Assembly: GCA_963669155.1 (NCBI GenBank) | Contig: OZ022585.1 | Span: 11,542,649 to 11,606,648 of the forward strand | Direction: 5' to 3' | Length of the DNA stretch: 64,000 nt | DNA from: Arbacia lixula | Lineage: Eukaryota; Echinodermata; Echinoidea; Arbacioida; Arbaciidae | Shown: positions 31,201 to 43,425 of the stretch, piece after piece | Position numbering within the stretch: the stretch's first letter is position 1 | Layout of the letters: each line of letters opens with the position of its first letter | Translations under genes and position numbers: made by a program | Notes under the pieces: model-generated | Told to the model about the DNA's origin: nothing | The model's database searches: none | Seen by the model: the letters and a program-made list of their open reading frames with translations, nothing else

Positions 31201-32466
31201 CAGCTTACTCTTGATACGAGCACGGATATAACAAGAGAAATCTCTCGGTCCCAAAAGTATCTACATGCAAACCTATGGTGCATCACGTCGCTTACAACGA
31301 GCACGGTCATAACGAGATTTCATTATAACGAGCTTATTATGTTTACCCCAAGACAAAGAAAAACATAACAATTGTGTCCCATTACAATAAGGAAGGAAAA
31401 ATCAAGGGCTAGCTAGTTGAAAGCAATCTCAAAAGATTGTAAACACATGAAAACACCGGCACCGCAAGGAGCCAGACACACATCTCGTAATACACGTCCA
31501 CACTGCGCGAGCATATGCACAGTTTGTGATACACTGTACACCACTCCTTCGCACATGCACAGCATATGTACCTTGAAAGCACACAGTCCGATCCCATCAC
31601 GGCAATACAATGATACGTCACGGCGCGTGCTGAATCGGGGGTGTGTCTGATGAGCAGCGATTGATTGGGTTTCTTGACAAAAACTAATGTGATCTCGAAG
31701 GGGTGAAGTACATTTCACACACTAAAATGTAACAAAGAACGAACTGAAGAGATGATAAGATATTCTTCTTAAAATAGTATACCGCTGGAAATCATAATCA
31801 TGATATAAAATGAAATATAAGTATGCAGGGGCAGCGTCAATCTTCTACATGGAACCCCCTCGTAAAAATTTTGGAATGACCCACAAAGAAAATGCAGATC
31901 ATACCGGTGTTGCTACGTCATCGCAAACCTATCAGACGTGCGAGTCGCTCTTATCTAAATCCACCTTCCCCTTATTTCCAGGCCGATTGTCTTGTTGCGC
32001 CGCCCGTTCTCTTGTTTGTCCAAACAACTAAGCCGCATGTTTTCTTGTCCAGAAGATTATGATAACAATTTTTTTTGACCTGTTTATTTACTGCAAAATA
32101 ACACCCATCGTATCGGGAATGGTCTATAATTCATTGAATGCAATAAGCTATTAAAACAGCAAAAATATATCATGGACGGATGACGTGTTGAGCACAAATA
32201 CATCCCCTTTTCAGTTTGAAAACGCATGTTTCTTTAATCCCCTTTTTAGTTTGAAAACGCACGTTTCAAATACCTTTTTTCAGTTTGATGACGCATGTTT
32301 CCAAGACGGCTATGGATATCAAAACATAGTAAAACACAATGAACACACAAGCACACATGTTTCAATGTGTTTTATTGTTTTTTGTTCTGTTTGGATACAA
32401 CAAGGTTTCGATATAACAAGGAAAAAGCCCTGGTCCCGATGACCTCGTTATATCGAGAGTAAGCTG
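31201..32466. mobile_element. pogo/Tigger-like non-autonomous element
   Basis: The left end CAGCTTACTCTTGATACGAG and the right end (inward CAGCTTACTCTCGATATAAC) are inverted copies. TA flanks both sides (31199-31200, 32467-32468). Subterminal AACGAG/AACAAG words repeat. The interior (about 1.2 kb) has no recognisable transposase. A short triplicate (TTTGAAAACGCA and variants) lies at 32214-32300. Confidence 0.7.
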
Positions 32467-32468
32467 TA

Positions 32469-33498
32469 CAATCTTTCATGAGAGGGACATTGTTCATTCA
32501 GGCATGTTATTACAACATGCAGTTATGGTACATGTATTAAAGATATGAATCAATTGAAATGTTCAGAGGCTTTTCGATTATATTAGATTGATGATTGATT
32601 ATTGAAAGTTACTAATTATACTTATTATTTATCATGATTTTTTATCAATTTTTGAATGTGCAATAATTTGTTTTTTAATTTGTTTTGTAATTTTATGTAC
32701 AGTAGCTGTTTTAGCAGCTATTGTTATAATGTACACATAAAGCAATTTGTGGTACCAGTACTTGATTTACATATACATATATGTTCAAGGCCTTTTTAGA
32801 GCAAAACCTTAAATTTTTTGCTTCCTGATTGGTAACAACATGTTTTATAATATATATTTATATTATATCCCAATAAACGTAATGAAAAAAAGGTCCAATT
32901 CAGAGGATTAATTTGAAGAGTAAAAGCCTGGTTTAAGTTCCCTTTCCTTCTGTTTACCGAGCAATATATATTGTAACAGCGTATTTGCTACGTAAAATGA
33001 ATATATTTCACTAATCACTTCTTGCCTATTTACTATCATAATTATATTTCAACTGAGATCATCATTCCATCTTTACAACATGTCATATATTCTGATGTGA
33101 AAATCTTACCGTCATGTATCAAAATTTGTGTGCACTGCCTAGTAATTATCATTGTCAGCCATTCTTTTGTGATTACCTAATACTGATTTCTAAGGAAAGG
33201 GTTATGGTAATGAAAAAATAACATTATTTTTACAATAAATCCGTATTGCATACACAACTGGTTGGATAAATCTTTGGAGTTTTATTATTGTACGCAAAAC
33301 CTGCTCTCTGAGAATGAACTGGGTGTGACATTGGGCAAAAATAAATTTGAGGGAATGAGGGGGGGCTAAGTTATGTGACTTTCAATCTGTCAATCGTCTG
33401 TGGAATCACCTCTTGATTCGACCAACATTGCATTTGTACACTCTCTTTGTCACTCATACTCACTCTCTACATCAAACTCCCGTGTCAGATATTTTTTT
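32469..33498. other. Intergenic AT-rich DNA
   Basis: No coding or repeat feature recognised. Confidence 0.3.
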
Positions 33499-34990
33499 CT
33501 CGCCTGAACGAACTTCGGCAGAGACCTAGTAATCACTTTTCATGTTGGTTTGTTACAAAAATGTTAGTTTTTGTTTAAACTGCGCTCATTTTTTTTATTT
33601 CTGTATTACTTGTGATCAAACTTGGTACAAATGATCCGCATGTTTCTTTATGAGAATGATAGGGTTGTTATGATCAATTCACGCCAGAAAGGATCGCACA
33701 AAATGATACCAATATTAAGTTTATGTGTTCTTTATTATATGGGATATTTCCCCTTTAAAACTGAGACAAACTTTCACTTTCAGTATCAATACATATCAGT
33801 TACATAATTTATATCAATTACTTTACAATGTATGGGTACAGGTTAGCTTACAGTGCTGGAGGATACTGAAGTCAAAAGGAATCCACGGCTCCTGCTCATG
33901 TTTCCGTTGATAATCCGATCCAGTATTCCCAAATTATGATCGCAATGTTGATCCCAATGTTGTACGCTGAAGAGCAGGTATTCCAGATAGTCAAGTCCAA
34001 ATACATGATCCAAGATGGTCACATATCAATCCGCAGAATGTAAGGCTTTCACAGGCAGGATCTCATAAGCACTATTTAACAGGCAGGTAATTTATCCACG
34101 TAGAGAAAATCCTTGTATAAATCCACAGGTGCGTATCGAGCCAAGGTCACAACAAACTCTTACTACAGGTTACTAATTCCATAGGTGACTGGAGCGAGAT
34201 GATATGTAAACTCTCATGCAGGTTACTATTACCACAGGTGCATGACTGGAGTTACGATGATATAGACTCTGAGCTCCTATCCAAAGCAACTCATATATAT
34301 ACTACAATCTGTACATTCTAGAAGGTTCTATTATTTGTGCTTCTAGAAATTTCTCAATACATCTAGTAAGTTCTACATTGTATCTATGCTTGTAAACATG
34401 ACAATCAGTATTGACCTGACCCAGATTACACTGATGAGTCATCACTGGCCCAAAAGGTGCCTCTTTTATTATGCTTATGAGTCTCAGCTAGGTGTAACAT
34501 TCTTTCATGTAAATAGCACCTGGCCCCAAATTCCAGACACATTGCACAATGTTTATTTCACCAGTGAGGAATTTCACAAGCACATAGAGTGCAGCTCATT
34601 TAATGGCTACATGTATGGCTACATGTATAACCTACACAAATTTGTAACAGGGTCAAAGGTCATCTAGGGGTCAAAAGGTCAAATAATATTAAACCATGTC
34701 CATCATTTGTTAAAGTTTTTTTCTTAACTAAAGGATGTTTCTGGTCGGATCAAACTTGGCACAGATGTGCAGGGGCTTGTTCTTAAAGTTCTGGTTTAAC
34801 TTGCTCTCAGGTTTTTTGTATTCATTAATTGTGTTCATACTTGGTCCAAATGATCCTTGGGTAATACCGCATGTGGGTTGATGAGGATGATGAGGTCAAA
34901 GGTCATCTAGGCACCATTTTAAATATTTGAAAAACAACTTTATTGATTGCGAAATCGGGTGAGACTTGTGGTTCACGAACTACCTTGTTT
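33499..34990 (+). mobile_element. HINE-like element, family 3, split by a solo LTR
   Basis: Starts TCTCGCCTGAACGAACTTCG, then GCAGAGACCTAGTAATCAC. After the LTR (33666-34649) it continues GGTCAAAGGTCATCTAGG, and ends with a GGGTGAGACTTG motif and a hairpin (GTGGTTCACGAACTAC, 34968-34983). The same start and end occur inverted in a single short copy at 48365-48655. Confidence 0.55.
33666..34649 (-). mobile_element. Solo LTR of the Ty3/Gypsy-type fossil family (copy 3)
   Basis: On + it runs from TGTTATGATCAATTCACGCC to AAATTTGTAACA. A 4-bp duplication GGGT flanks it (33662-33665 and 34650-34653). No internal region remains, as expected after LTR-LTR recombination. It lies inside a family 3 element, so it is younger than that element. 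Confidence 0.8.
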
Positions 34991-36037
34991 TAAATTCATA
35001 TGAATGCTGTCGATGATGTTGTTATAAATTTGTGTAAGTTGTACCTGTAGCTATTAACTCAGATGCAGTCTATTGGTGAAATCAACATTGCACAATGTGT
35101 ACTGCCTAGAAGAGTCTGGAATTTAGGGCTGAGGCTCATTAGCATGATAAAGGAGGCACTGGCTGGAGTGTGCCTGTGGAGTTCAGTAACCTTTTGGGCC
35201 AGGGATGACTCACTCTGTTTATTGTTTGCAAGCATGAATAGAACTTTGCAGATGTACTGAGAATTTACTAGAAGCACAGATGAACCTTCTAGAATGTACA
35301 AATTGTAGTATATATATGAGTTGTTTTGGACATGAGTTCAGAGTTTACATATCGTCTCGCTCCAGTCACCTGTGGTATTCGTAACCTGTAGTAAAATTTT
35401 GTTGGGACCTTGGCTTGATACACACCTTTGGATTTATACGAGGATTTTTCTCTGCGTGGATATCTACCTGCCTGTTAAATAGTGCTTATGAGATCCTGTC
35501 TGTGGAAGTCATACACTCTGTGGATTGCTATTTGACCATCTTGGATCATCTATTTGGACTTGGCTATCTGGAATACCTGCTCTTCAGCGTACCACATTGG
35601 GATCAACACTGCAATAATAATTTGGGAATACTGGATCGGATTAACAACTAGACCATCAGCGGGAGCCATGGATTCATTTGACTTCTGTATCCTCCAGCAT
35701 TGTAAGCTTACATTCACCTGTATAATATTTGTAAATTAAGTGATAAAGCCATTGTACAAGTTTGTGAAAGTTTGTCTTGATTTTAAAGGGGAAATACCCC
35801 ATATAATAAAAAACATGTAAACTAAATATTGGTATCATTTTGTGCGATCCTTTCTGTCGTGAATTGAGCGTAACAAAAGTTGGGGGCTTGTCCGGGAAGG
35901 TGAACATTGTTAATAAGCCAACATTGTTCAAAATCCAGTGAAATTTTGGTCATACCTTTGATTGATCTATCCTAGTATACATACAGACAAGCTTTCACAT
36001 ATTTTTGATTGTGTGTGTTACATACTGTGTACAATCA

Positions 36038-36955
36038 TGAGTATGTTCGATGCTGAGGCGTTTGCCGAGAGGACATATTTGTGCTACACCTATTTGGAAA
36101 GATTAAGAAAGTGTAATTTGATCGCTATTGCCCAACATTTGAATGTTGAATTGACACAGGGTATGAAGAAGGCAGAGATACTTGATAGTGTAGCGAGTCA
36201 CATGACAGTTAGACAAACACAAACAGTTGAACAGGCTCAAACTATGGGTAGTTCAGATCAGACAAAAATTTAGCTGGCTAAAATGGAATTTGAAAGAGAG
36301 AAGATGAGATTACAATTTGAAAAAGAAAGAGAACAAAGACAGCAAGAAACTGAAGAAAAACAAAGACAGCGAGAAGCTGAAGCTGAAGAAAAACAAAGAC
36401 AGCGAGAAGCTGAAAGAGAACAAAGACAAGCAGAAATTGAAATGAAAAGACTAGAAATGGAAATGAAATTGCGTGAGCTTGAATTGTCTCAGACTCGTGC
36501 ACAGGACAGTAAGTCCCATACATTTGATGTGGCAAAGAATGTTCGTTTGGTGCCAAAATTTGAAGAGGATAGAGTCGACAAATATTTTGTCTCGTTTGAG
36601 AAAGTGGCTAGTACAATGAAATGGCCACAGGAATTTTGGCAGATGCTTCTCCAAAGTGTTTTTGTTGGTAAAGCAGTACACTTCTCTCTCGGCAGAGCAG
36701 TCATGTAACTATGCTACTGTGAAGAAAGCAGTACTGAATGCATATGAATTGGTACCGGAGGCGTACAGACAGAAATTCAGAAATACAAGCCGCAAGCCAG
36801 GTCAGACACAAGTTGAGTTTGCTCGTGAAAAAGAAATGAGGTTTGATAGGTGGTATGGTTCATTGAAAGTGGGGGAAATTTTTGATAGCCTCAGAGAGGT
36901 AGTGTTGTTGGAGGAGTTCAAAAAGAATGTTGCCTCCAATGTGAGATCCCACTAA
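36038..36955 (+). pseudogene. Gag-type region of the LTR fossil
   Basis: Pieces include a leader (FAERTYLCYTYLERLRKCNL), a charged coiled-coil stretch rich in EKQRQRE, the motif FDVAKNVRLVPKFEEDRVDK typical of Gypsy Gag in invertebrates, and KAVLNAYELVPEAYRQKFR. Fossil; not in one frame. Confidence 0.75.
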
Positions 36956-37960
36956 GATGAACTTTGACACGTAGTCAAGGAGGTTTACATCATCATCCGG
37001 GGACATGAACCTCTCTTCTATTAGCTTAAGAGGGCCCCTAACCTCGTGACCCGACGCCAACTCGAATGGACTAAATCCCGTTGACTCATTCGGGGAGTCC
37101 CTAGTGGCAAACAACAAACATGGGATGCCCTTATCCCAGTCCTCCGGGTGCTCCTCACAATATGCGCTAATCATGGTCTTCAGGGTCTGATAGTAGCGTT
37201 CTAGTGCACCTTGAGATTGGGGATGGTAAGCTGACGACGTCAGCTGTTTGATACCCAACTGATACATCACCTCTTGAAATATGTTTGACATGAAATTGGA
37301 TCCCTGGTCAGACTGAATTTCCTTGGGCAGACCATAGGCTACCTAGTGAAAAATTGTACTAAGGCCTCTACTACAGTCTTGGCTGTATTATTCCTGAGTG
37401 GAATTGCCTCTGGGAAAAGGGTAGACATGTCCATGATTGTCAAGAGGAACCTATGACCTGACCTAGTTCTAGGCAAAGGGCCAACACAGTCAACAAGAAC
37501 GAGAGTGAACGGTTCATCAAATGCGGGAATCGCAATCAATGGTGCCGGCTTGATTGACGGCTGTGGTTTACCAGCCACCTGACATGTGTGACAAGTTTTA
37601 CAAAACTCAGCCACATCTCGACTCAACTTCGGCCAATAGAAATGCCTCATGATTCAATCTTTTGTCTTTCTGACACCTACATGCATGTCCGCCAACAGGT
37701 AACTCATGGGCAATTCTCAAAATCTCTTTGCAATAACAAGGAGGGACAACAATTTGATGGACAACAGTCCAATCCTCATCAGCTGGCCTAAATCCCGTCG
37801 ACTCATTCGGGGAGTCCCTAGTGGCAAACAACAAACATGGGATGGCCTTATCCCAGTCCTCAGGGTGCTCCTCACAATATGCCCTAATCATGGTCTTCAG
37901 TGTCTGATGGTAGCGTTCTAATTTTGTGCGATCCTTTCTGTCGTGAATTGATCGTAACAA
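36860..37960 (-). pseudogene. Integrase-type region of a Ty3/Gypsy fossil
   Basis: Minus-strand pieces carry the integrase zinc-binding CHTCQVAGKPQP, the core GPLPRTRSGHRFLLTIMDMS, and YHPQSQGALERYYQTLKTM. A second, partial copy of the core tail occurs at about 37790-37920, so the region is duplicated. Fossil. Confidence 0.8.
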
Positions 37961-40900
37961 TGTATAAATCTGTAACTTCTTAACATACTCTGTAATCTAC
38001 TTTTCATAGTTGCTATTTGGGCCAGTACATGTATGAAAATTTTCCCTGATGGTATTACTTTCTCCCCTTCATTTTCTCTATCATTTCCATTCCCTCTCCT
38101 TTGTTTGATCTTTCTCTCCACTTTGTTCTCTCTTATACCCCTTCATTCTCTCTCTGTCCACTTTGCTCTCTCCCTTTCTCCCCTTTGTTTCCTCTCTCTC
38201 CCCTCCACCATCGCTCTTCAGCTCTTTCTCTCTCACCCTCTCTTCCATCCTGTCTTTCTTCCCCATCATTCTCTCTCTCCCCTTTCACTCTCTCCCTCTT
38301 GCTCAAGAAGAGTCTTTACAAATGTACAGACAAGCTTTGCATGCGAAGTGTTCATGTGTTCTTTGTGCCACTTCACAATATTTAATATTAAGAAGGCACG
38401 TTATTTCCTTGAACAATATGACGAGTATACAAACAGTATTAGTTCAGTACTGTTCTTCTTTTTTTGTACAAAAAGAAATGAAGAAAGAATTTACAAATTA
38501 ATGAAAATCCGATATTGATACTGTTACTGGAAGATTATAAAGAAAATATACTTTTTTTCTGAAATCATAACACATTATAAAAAGATTCTCCCACTGAAGT
38601 CTAGTCTACGCACGTATAAGCATTCTCATATTCAAATATCTACCAAAAAATTAACAGTTGTATGATATGTAAGAAGCAGAACAGTTCACAAGGGACAAAA
38701 TTTTTCTCAAAAAAGCTTGCATAACTTTGTAATCTAAGAAACATAAGGTTCCAACTTCATACGCTGTTATACCATTTCTCTCTAAGCTATACCGTGCTAG
38801 CAGTACATATATAAAACTATAATCATTACACTCTGCTCAAGTTGTGGCTGCATGTTTATAAGAAAATCAATCACACCAAATGTCACGAAATAGAGAGACA
38901 CAACTCATTAGAAAGAACATTGTCACATTTGTTATAGCTTTAAGCACACACACCTCTATCCTGAAATGGTTTCAATTAGTATTCCTGACTGATTAGTAGA
39001 CAAATTATACAAATAACTTTATCAAAATTATTAGTAGCATATCACTGTTTTTTTTTTTTCTTAGTAATTCTAAAGTTATCACAATTCCCTTTGGTCTTTC
39101 AGTAGTATTACATGTTTCATACGCAATGGGTCGATGGTACACACTCAGCCAATCACATTTTTGTAGAAAAGGAGGTCTACCCCATTGCCACACACATCAT
39201 GACTACTTACCATAGGGTGACTAAAGATCAGTTCACACAAGGTGAGTTTTATCGCTTTTAATAGATCATGTACGATTTGTACTTACCTGTTCAAACACAC
39301 AGCCCACCTTTCATAGCATTATGATCTGGAGAGCAAATTTTCTCATAGATAAAGTCCACTGACCATTCATAGAACAATGTATATAATAATACACATTTGT
39401 TTGCTTTGGTGCTACCTTATCCTCAGGAGTTACCTGCTTTGAGTTCCACAGATGATATGGCATCATCAACTCATTAACATTTGCACTTTTACTATGCCAA
39501 TGATCCTCAGTGTGAATTATAGCCCTATAACATACTGCACAGCAGAGCCAATGAGAGGTTGTTTGTGGCTGTAAATCAGCCTTCATGAACTATAAAGCTG
39601 ATTTATCATGAGATAATCTTCATGCACTCACTTCAGTAACTTACATATTACTCTACTTGTTTGGGCTATGTTTTATGATGGGTCGTTATCAATATGTTTA
39701 CAACCAACTTGTTCATTTCATATAAGAGTTACCCAATTGTGCCTTGCTTAGTTTACTCTTCTTTTCTTTGTACCTTATATTAAACAATAAATCTAGTTTT
39801 ATGCATACAACCTTGTTATACACTCAAATAATGTTACACAATTTAGAGGTAGTTTTTAGTTCCAAATTAAAAAGTACTACAATGAAAAAGACAATAAGAT
39901 ACATTTCTCACCAAAAGAAACAAATTTCGTCATCACTCTCGCCGAGAAAAAGTTCCTGAACTCAGAGATGTACAAGGGCTGGGCTAGAGGGATGAAGGCC
40001 ATAATGATGTCTATGCTCTGAAATAGTTTGAGATAGTTTGCACAAGGAGGAACCCACAAGGGTCACCAAAGGGTTCATGAGCAGGAGCACTTATGTCCTG
40101 TGCACAAGTCTCCACAGGAAAAATGCATTGACTTAATACATGTACACATTTCGTGCACCCATGGTGCTGAGTGTTGAAAATAACAAAACATCTGCTTCAC
40201 ATAACCCTGCACAAGCTCCTATCAAAGCCATATTTGTGTTCTTCCTCTGATCACTATAGCAAGTCTCTAATACATAACATCAATAAAACAATGTCCGAAA
40301 CTGCTTTTACATGTACTTTATCCAACCTTCTCCTTTGTACCTCAGCGTTTGGTTAGGATTATTCCCCTCCATAATTCTGGATTCATTTTGGCAATATCTA
40401 AAAGAAGTTTACTTAAAGTGTTGATTAAATATTTCTTTCTACTGCTAACACACCGGAGATGAAGGGCAGACCTTTGCACATGTACTTACATCCATACAAA
40501 TAAATTGTATATTATGCTTGAGATAATTACCAATGTGAACATAGCCCTGCATTTGATAATGACCAGAGTTTGGATGAAGGCATAGGGTGCACTAACAAAG
40601 CTGGGTGTACATTCCATCCAAAATTTTAGAGAGTGAAGTAGGTTTTAACCCTCAGAAGTGCCCTTTTTTGTGTCGTGAAGGTGAGGTTACAAGAAATTAT
40701 GGACTCAGTCCTCATGCGCTGAATTATGTGCACTGCCCTTGTAAAAGGGTATACATTGATTTTTGCTACTCACATCTCCAGAAGTAGCAACTATCATATG
40801 TCATACTCAACATCAGCCTGTCTTCATTTCATAACAAGGATCTATATTATTTAACAAGGTTTTTCTTGTATTTTTAAACAGTAATTCGAATTCCAGCATT

Positions 40901-40970
40901 TTCCAAAATAAAGAGATTAACTTTAGGAACCCTGTACCTTACTATAACCACTTGAAAAAGTGACCTTCAA
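37961..40970. other. Intergenic; pyrimidine tract at 38060-38310
   Basis: CTCTC/TTTCTC-rich low-complexity sequence at 38060-38310; open frames there are composition artefacts. The remaining 2.6 kb is AT-rich with no recognised gene or repeat. Confidence 0.4.
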
Positions 40971-40984
40971 CTTAATTTTCCAAG

Positions 40985-41672
40985 TATGTGCATAAAACAC
41001 ACTAGGGGCTATCAGGGGCAGGTATGAGTATAAACACACTAGGGGCTATCAGGGACAGGTATTGTATCAAACACACTAGGTGCTATCAGGGGCAGGTATG
41101 TGTATAAACACACTAGGTGCTATCAGGGACAGGTATGTCTATAAACACACTAGGTGCTATCAGGGGCAAGTATGAGTATAAACACACTAGGGGCTATCAG
41201 GGACAGGTATGAGTATAAACACACTAGGTGCTATCAGGGACAGGTATGTGTATAAACACACTAGGGGCTATCAGGGACAGGTATGTGTATAAACACACTA
41301 GGGGCTATCAGGGACAGGTATGAGTATAAACACACTAGGTGCCATCAGGGACAGGTATGTGTATAAACACACTAGGGGCTATCAGGGACAGGTATGTGTA
41401 TAAACACACTAGGTGCTATCAGGGACAGGTATGTGTATAAACACACTAGGGGCTATCAGGGACAGGTATGTGTATAAACACACTAGGTGCTATCAGGGAC
41501 AGGTATGTGTATAAACACACTAGGTGCTATCAGGGGCAGGTATGAGTATAAACACACTAGGGGCTATCAGGGACAGGTATGAGTATAAACACACTAGGTG
41601 CTATCAGGGGCAGGTATGAGTATAAACACACTAGGGGCTATCAGGGACAGGTATGTGTATAAACACACTAGG
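40985..41672. repeat. 37-bp minisatellite, left block
   Basis: About 18 units of GTGTATAAACACACTAGGGG followed by CTATCAGGGACAGGTAT. Most units carry GGGACAGG; a minority carry GGGGCAGG. The block is cut by the insertion that starts at 41673. Confidence 0.96.
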
Positions 41673-42303
41673 GCAGAGATGGCAACCTCTTGACACAAAA
41701 AATCAGACGGAATATCCTCAAAAATCGTATTTTTGAGTGAAAAATCAGATTTTCACAAAAACTGAACATGACCAGTGGCCTGTTGGCCCCAAGCCAGGAA
41801 AATGTTAGAAAAATGTTTTACTGGTAACAATGGGAAAGTGAAATGTCTGCTCTTTCATCTGATCTTCACTCTTTTCATCCCATACCGATTACAGTATTAC
41901 CAATAATGGGAGACATCTTCGCTGTAAAGCAAATGTATAAGTGGCAACACATGCTATCACAATAGTATAAGAGCATCTATTTGGATCTTAGAATAAAGAT
42001 CAGCGAAGTCACCTAAACCAGACCTGCCAACTTCTGGAGTTCAATAACTGTATTCTTTAATCCAAAAAATTGTATTTTACCAACAAAAAATGTATTTAAA
42101 AAAAAAAACGGATCAATGTCTCTTAAAGTTCCTACATCGGGCATTTTTTATGGAGCATTGGTTGAACATGCATGATTTTGACATGACTTGTGTGCTCGAT
42201 GAACCAATGAACATCCCCAAATTGCTAATGTGAGATGCTGGTAGGATACTTTACAAAACAGAATGGGCATTTCGCCATTGAATATGGCACACACACAAAA
42301 TAA

Positions 42304-42340
<37 letters not shown>

Positions 42341-42461
42341 ATTTTTTTTTTTTTTTTTTTTTTTTTGAAAATCATATTTTTTTAAAGGAAAATCGTACTG
42401 TCGTATTCAGTTCTAAAAATCGTACTAAATACGACTAAATCGTACTGGTTGGCATGTCTGC
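41673..42461. mobile_element. Non-autonomous DNA element inserted in the minisatellite
   Basis: Ends GCAGAGATGGCAACCTC and (inward from the right) GCAGACATGCCAACCAG are inverted copies. The flanking TAGG (41669-41672 and 42462-42465) fits a 4-bp target duplication, and removing the insert restores a normal repeat unit. The interior has an A31/T23 stretch at 42307-42366 and AAATCGTA-type words but no coding frame. The superfamily is not certain. Confidence 0.75.
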
Positions 42462-43425
42462 TAGGGGCTATCAGGGGCAGGTACGTGTATAAACACACTA
42501 GGGGCTATCAGGGGCAGGTATGAGTATAAACACACGAGGTGCTATCAGGGGCAGGTATGTGTATAAACACACTAGGGGCTATCAGGGGCAGGTATGTGTA
42601 TAAACACACTAGGGGCTATCAGGGGCAGGTATGTGTATAAACACACTAGGTGCTATCAGGGGCAGGTATGTGCATAAATACACTAGGGGCTATCAGGGGC
42701 AGGTATGTGTATAAACACACTAGGGGCTATCAGGGGCAGGTATGTGTATCAACACACTAGGGGCTATCAGGGGCAGGTATGTGTATCAACACACTAGGGG
42801 CTATCAGGGGCAGGTACATGTATATGTATAAACACACTAGGTGCTATCAGGGGCAGGTATGTGTATAAACACACGAGGTGCTATCAGGGGCAGGTATGTG
42901 TATAAACACACTAGGGGCTATCAGGGGCAGGTATGTGTATAAACACACTAGGTGCTATCAGGGGCAGGTATGTGCATAAATACACTAGGGGCTATCAGGG
43001 GCAGGTATGTGTATAAACACACTAGGGGCTATCAGGGGCAGGTATGTGTATCAACACACTAGGGGCTATCAGGGGCAGGTATGTGTATCAACACACTAGG
43101 GGCTATCAGGGGCAGGTACATGTATGTGTATAAACACACTAGGTGCTATCAGGGGCAGGTATGTGTATAAACACACTAGGTGCTATCAGGGGCAGGTATG
43201 TGTATAAACACACTAGGTGCTATCAGGGGCAGGTATGTGTATAAACACACTAGGGGCTATCAGGGGCAGGTATGTGTATAAACACACTAGGTGCTATCAG
43301 GGGCAGGTATGTGTATAAACACACTAGGAGCTATCAGGGGCACGTATGTGCATAAAACACACTAGGGGCTATCAGGGGCAGGTATGTGTATAAACACACT
43401 AGGTGCTATCAGGGGCAGGTATGGA
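42462..43425. repeat. 37-bp minisatellite, right block
   Basis: About 26 units, all with GGGGCAGG (or GGGGCACG), alternating CTAGGGGCTATC and CTAGGTGCTATC. A five-unit stretch at 42610-42835 recurs at 42930-43135, a higher-order duplication. Confidence 0.95.

Larger units (their letters stand above)
35020..37960 (+). mobile_element. Ty3/Gypsy-type LTR retrotransposon fossil, rearranged
   Basis: A 5' LTR (35020-35875, TGTTATAAATTTGTG to GAGCGTAACA) is followed by a primer-binding site (TGGGGGCTTGTCCGGGA, 35881-35897). Gag-type sequence follows on + (about 36038-36955). Integrase-type sequence (about 36860-37960) lies on the opposite strand, and the region ends in an LTR-end scrap (37921-37960). 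The parts on both strands show that this is not one intact copy; at least one rearrangement is involved. Fossil of moderate age. Confidence 0.75.

Noticed and set aside
38033-38518. 161-residue Ser/Leu/Pro-rich frame
   Set aside because: Composition artefact of a pyrimidine-rich tract; no family features.
40985-43425. CRISPR-like array
   Set aside because: Units are contiguous 37-bp tandem repeats with no unique spacers, in a eukaryotic setting.
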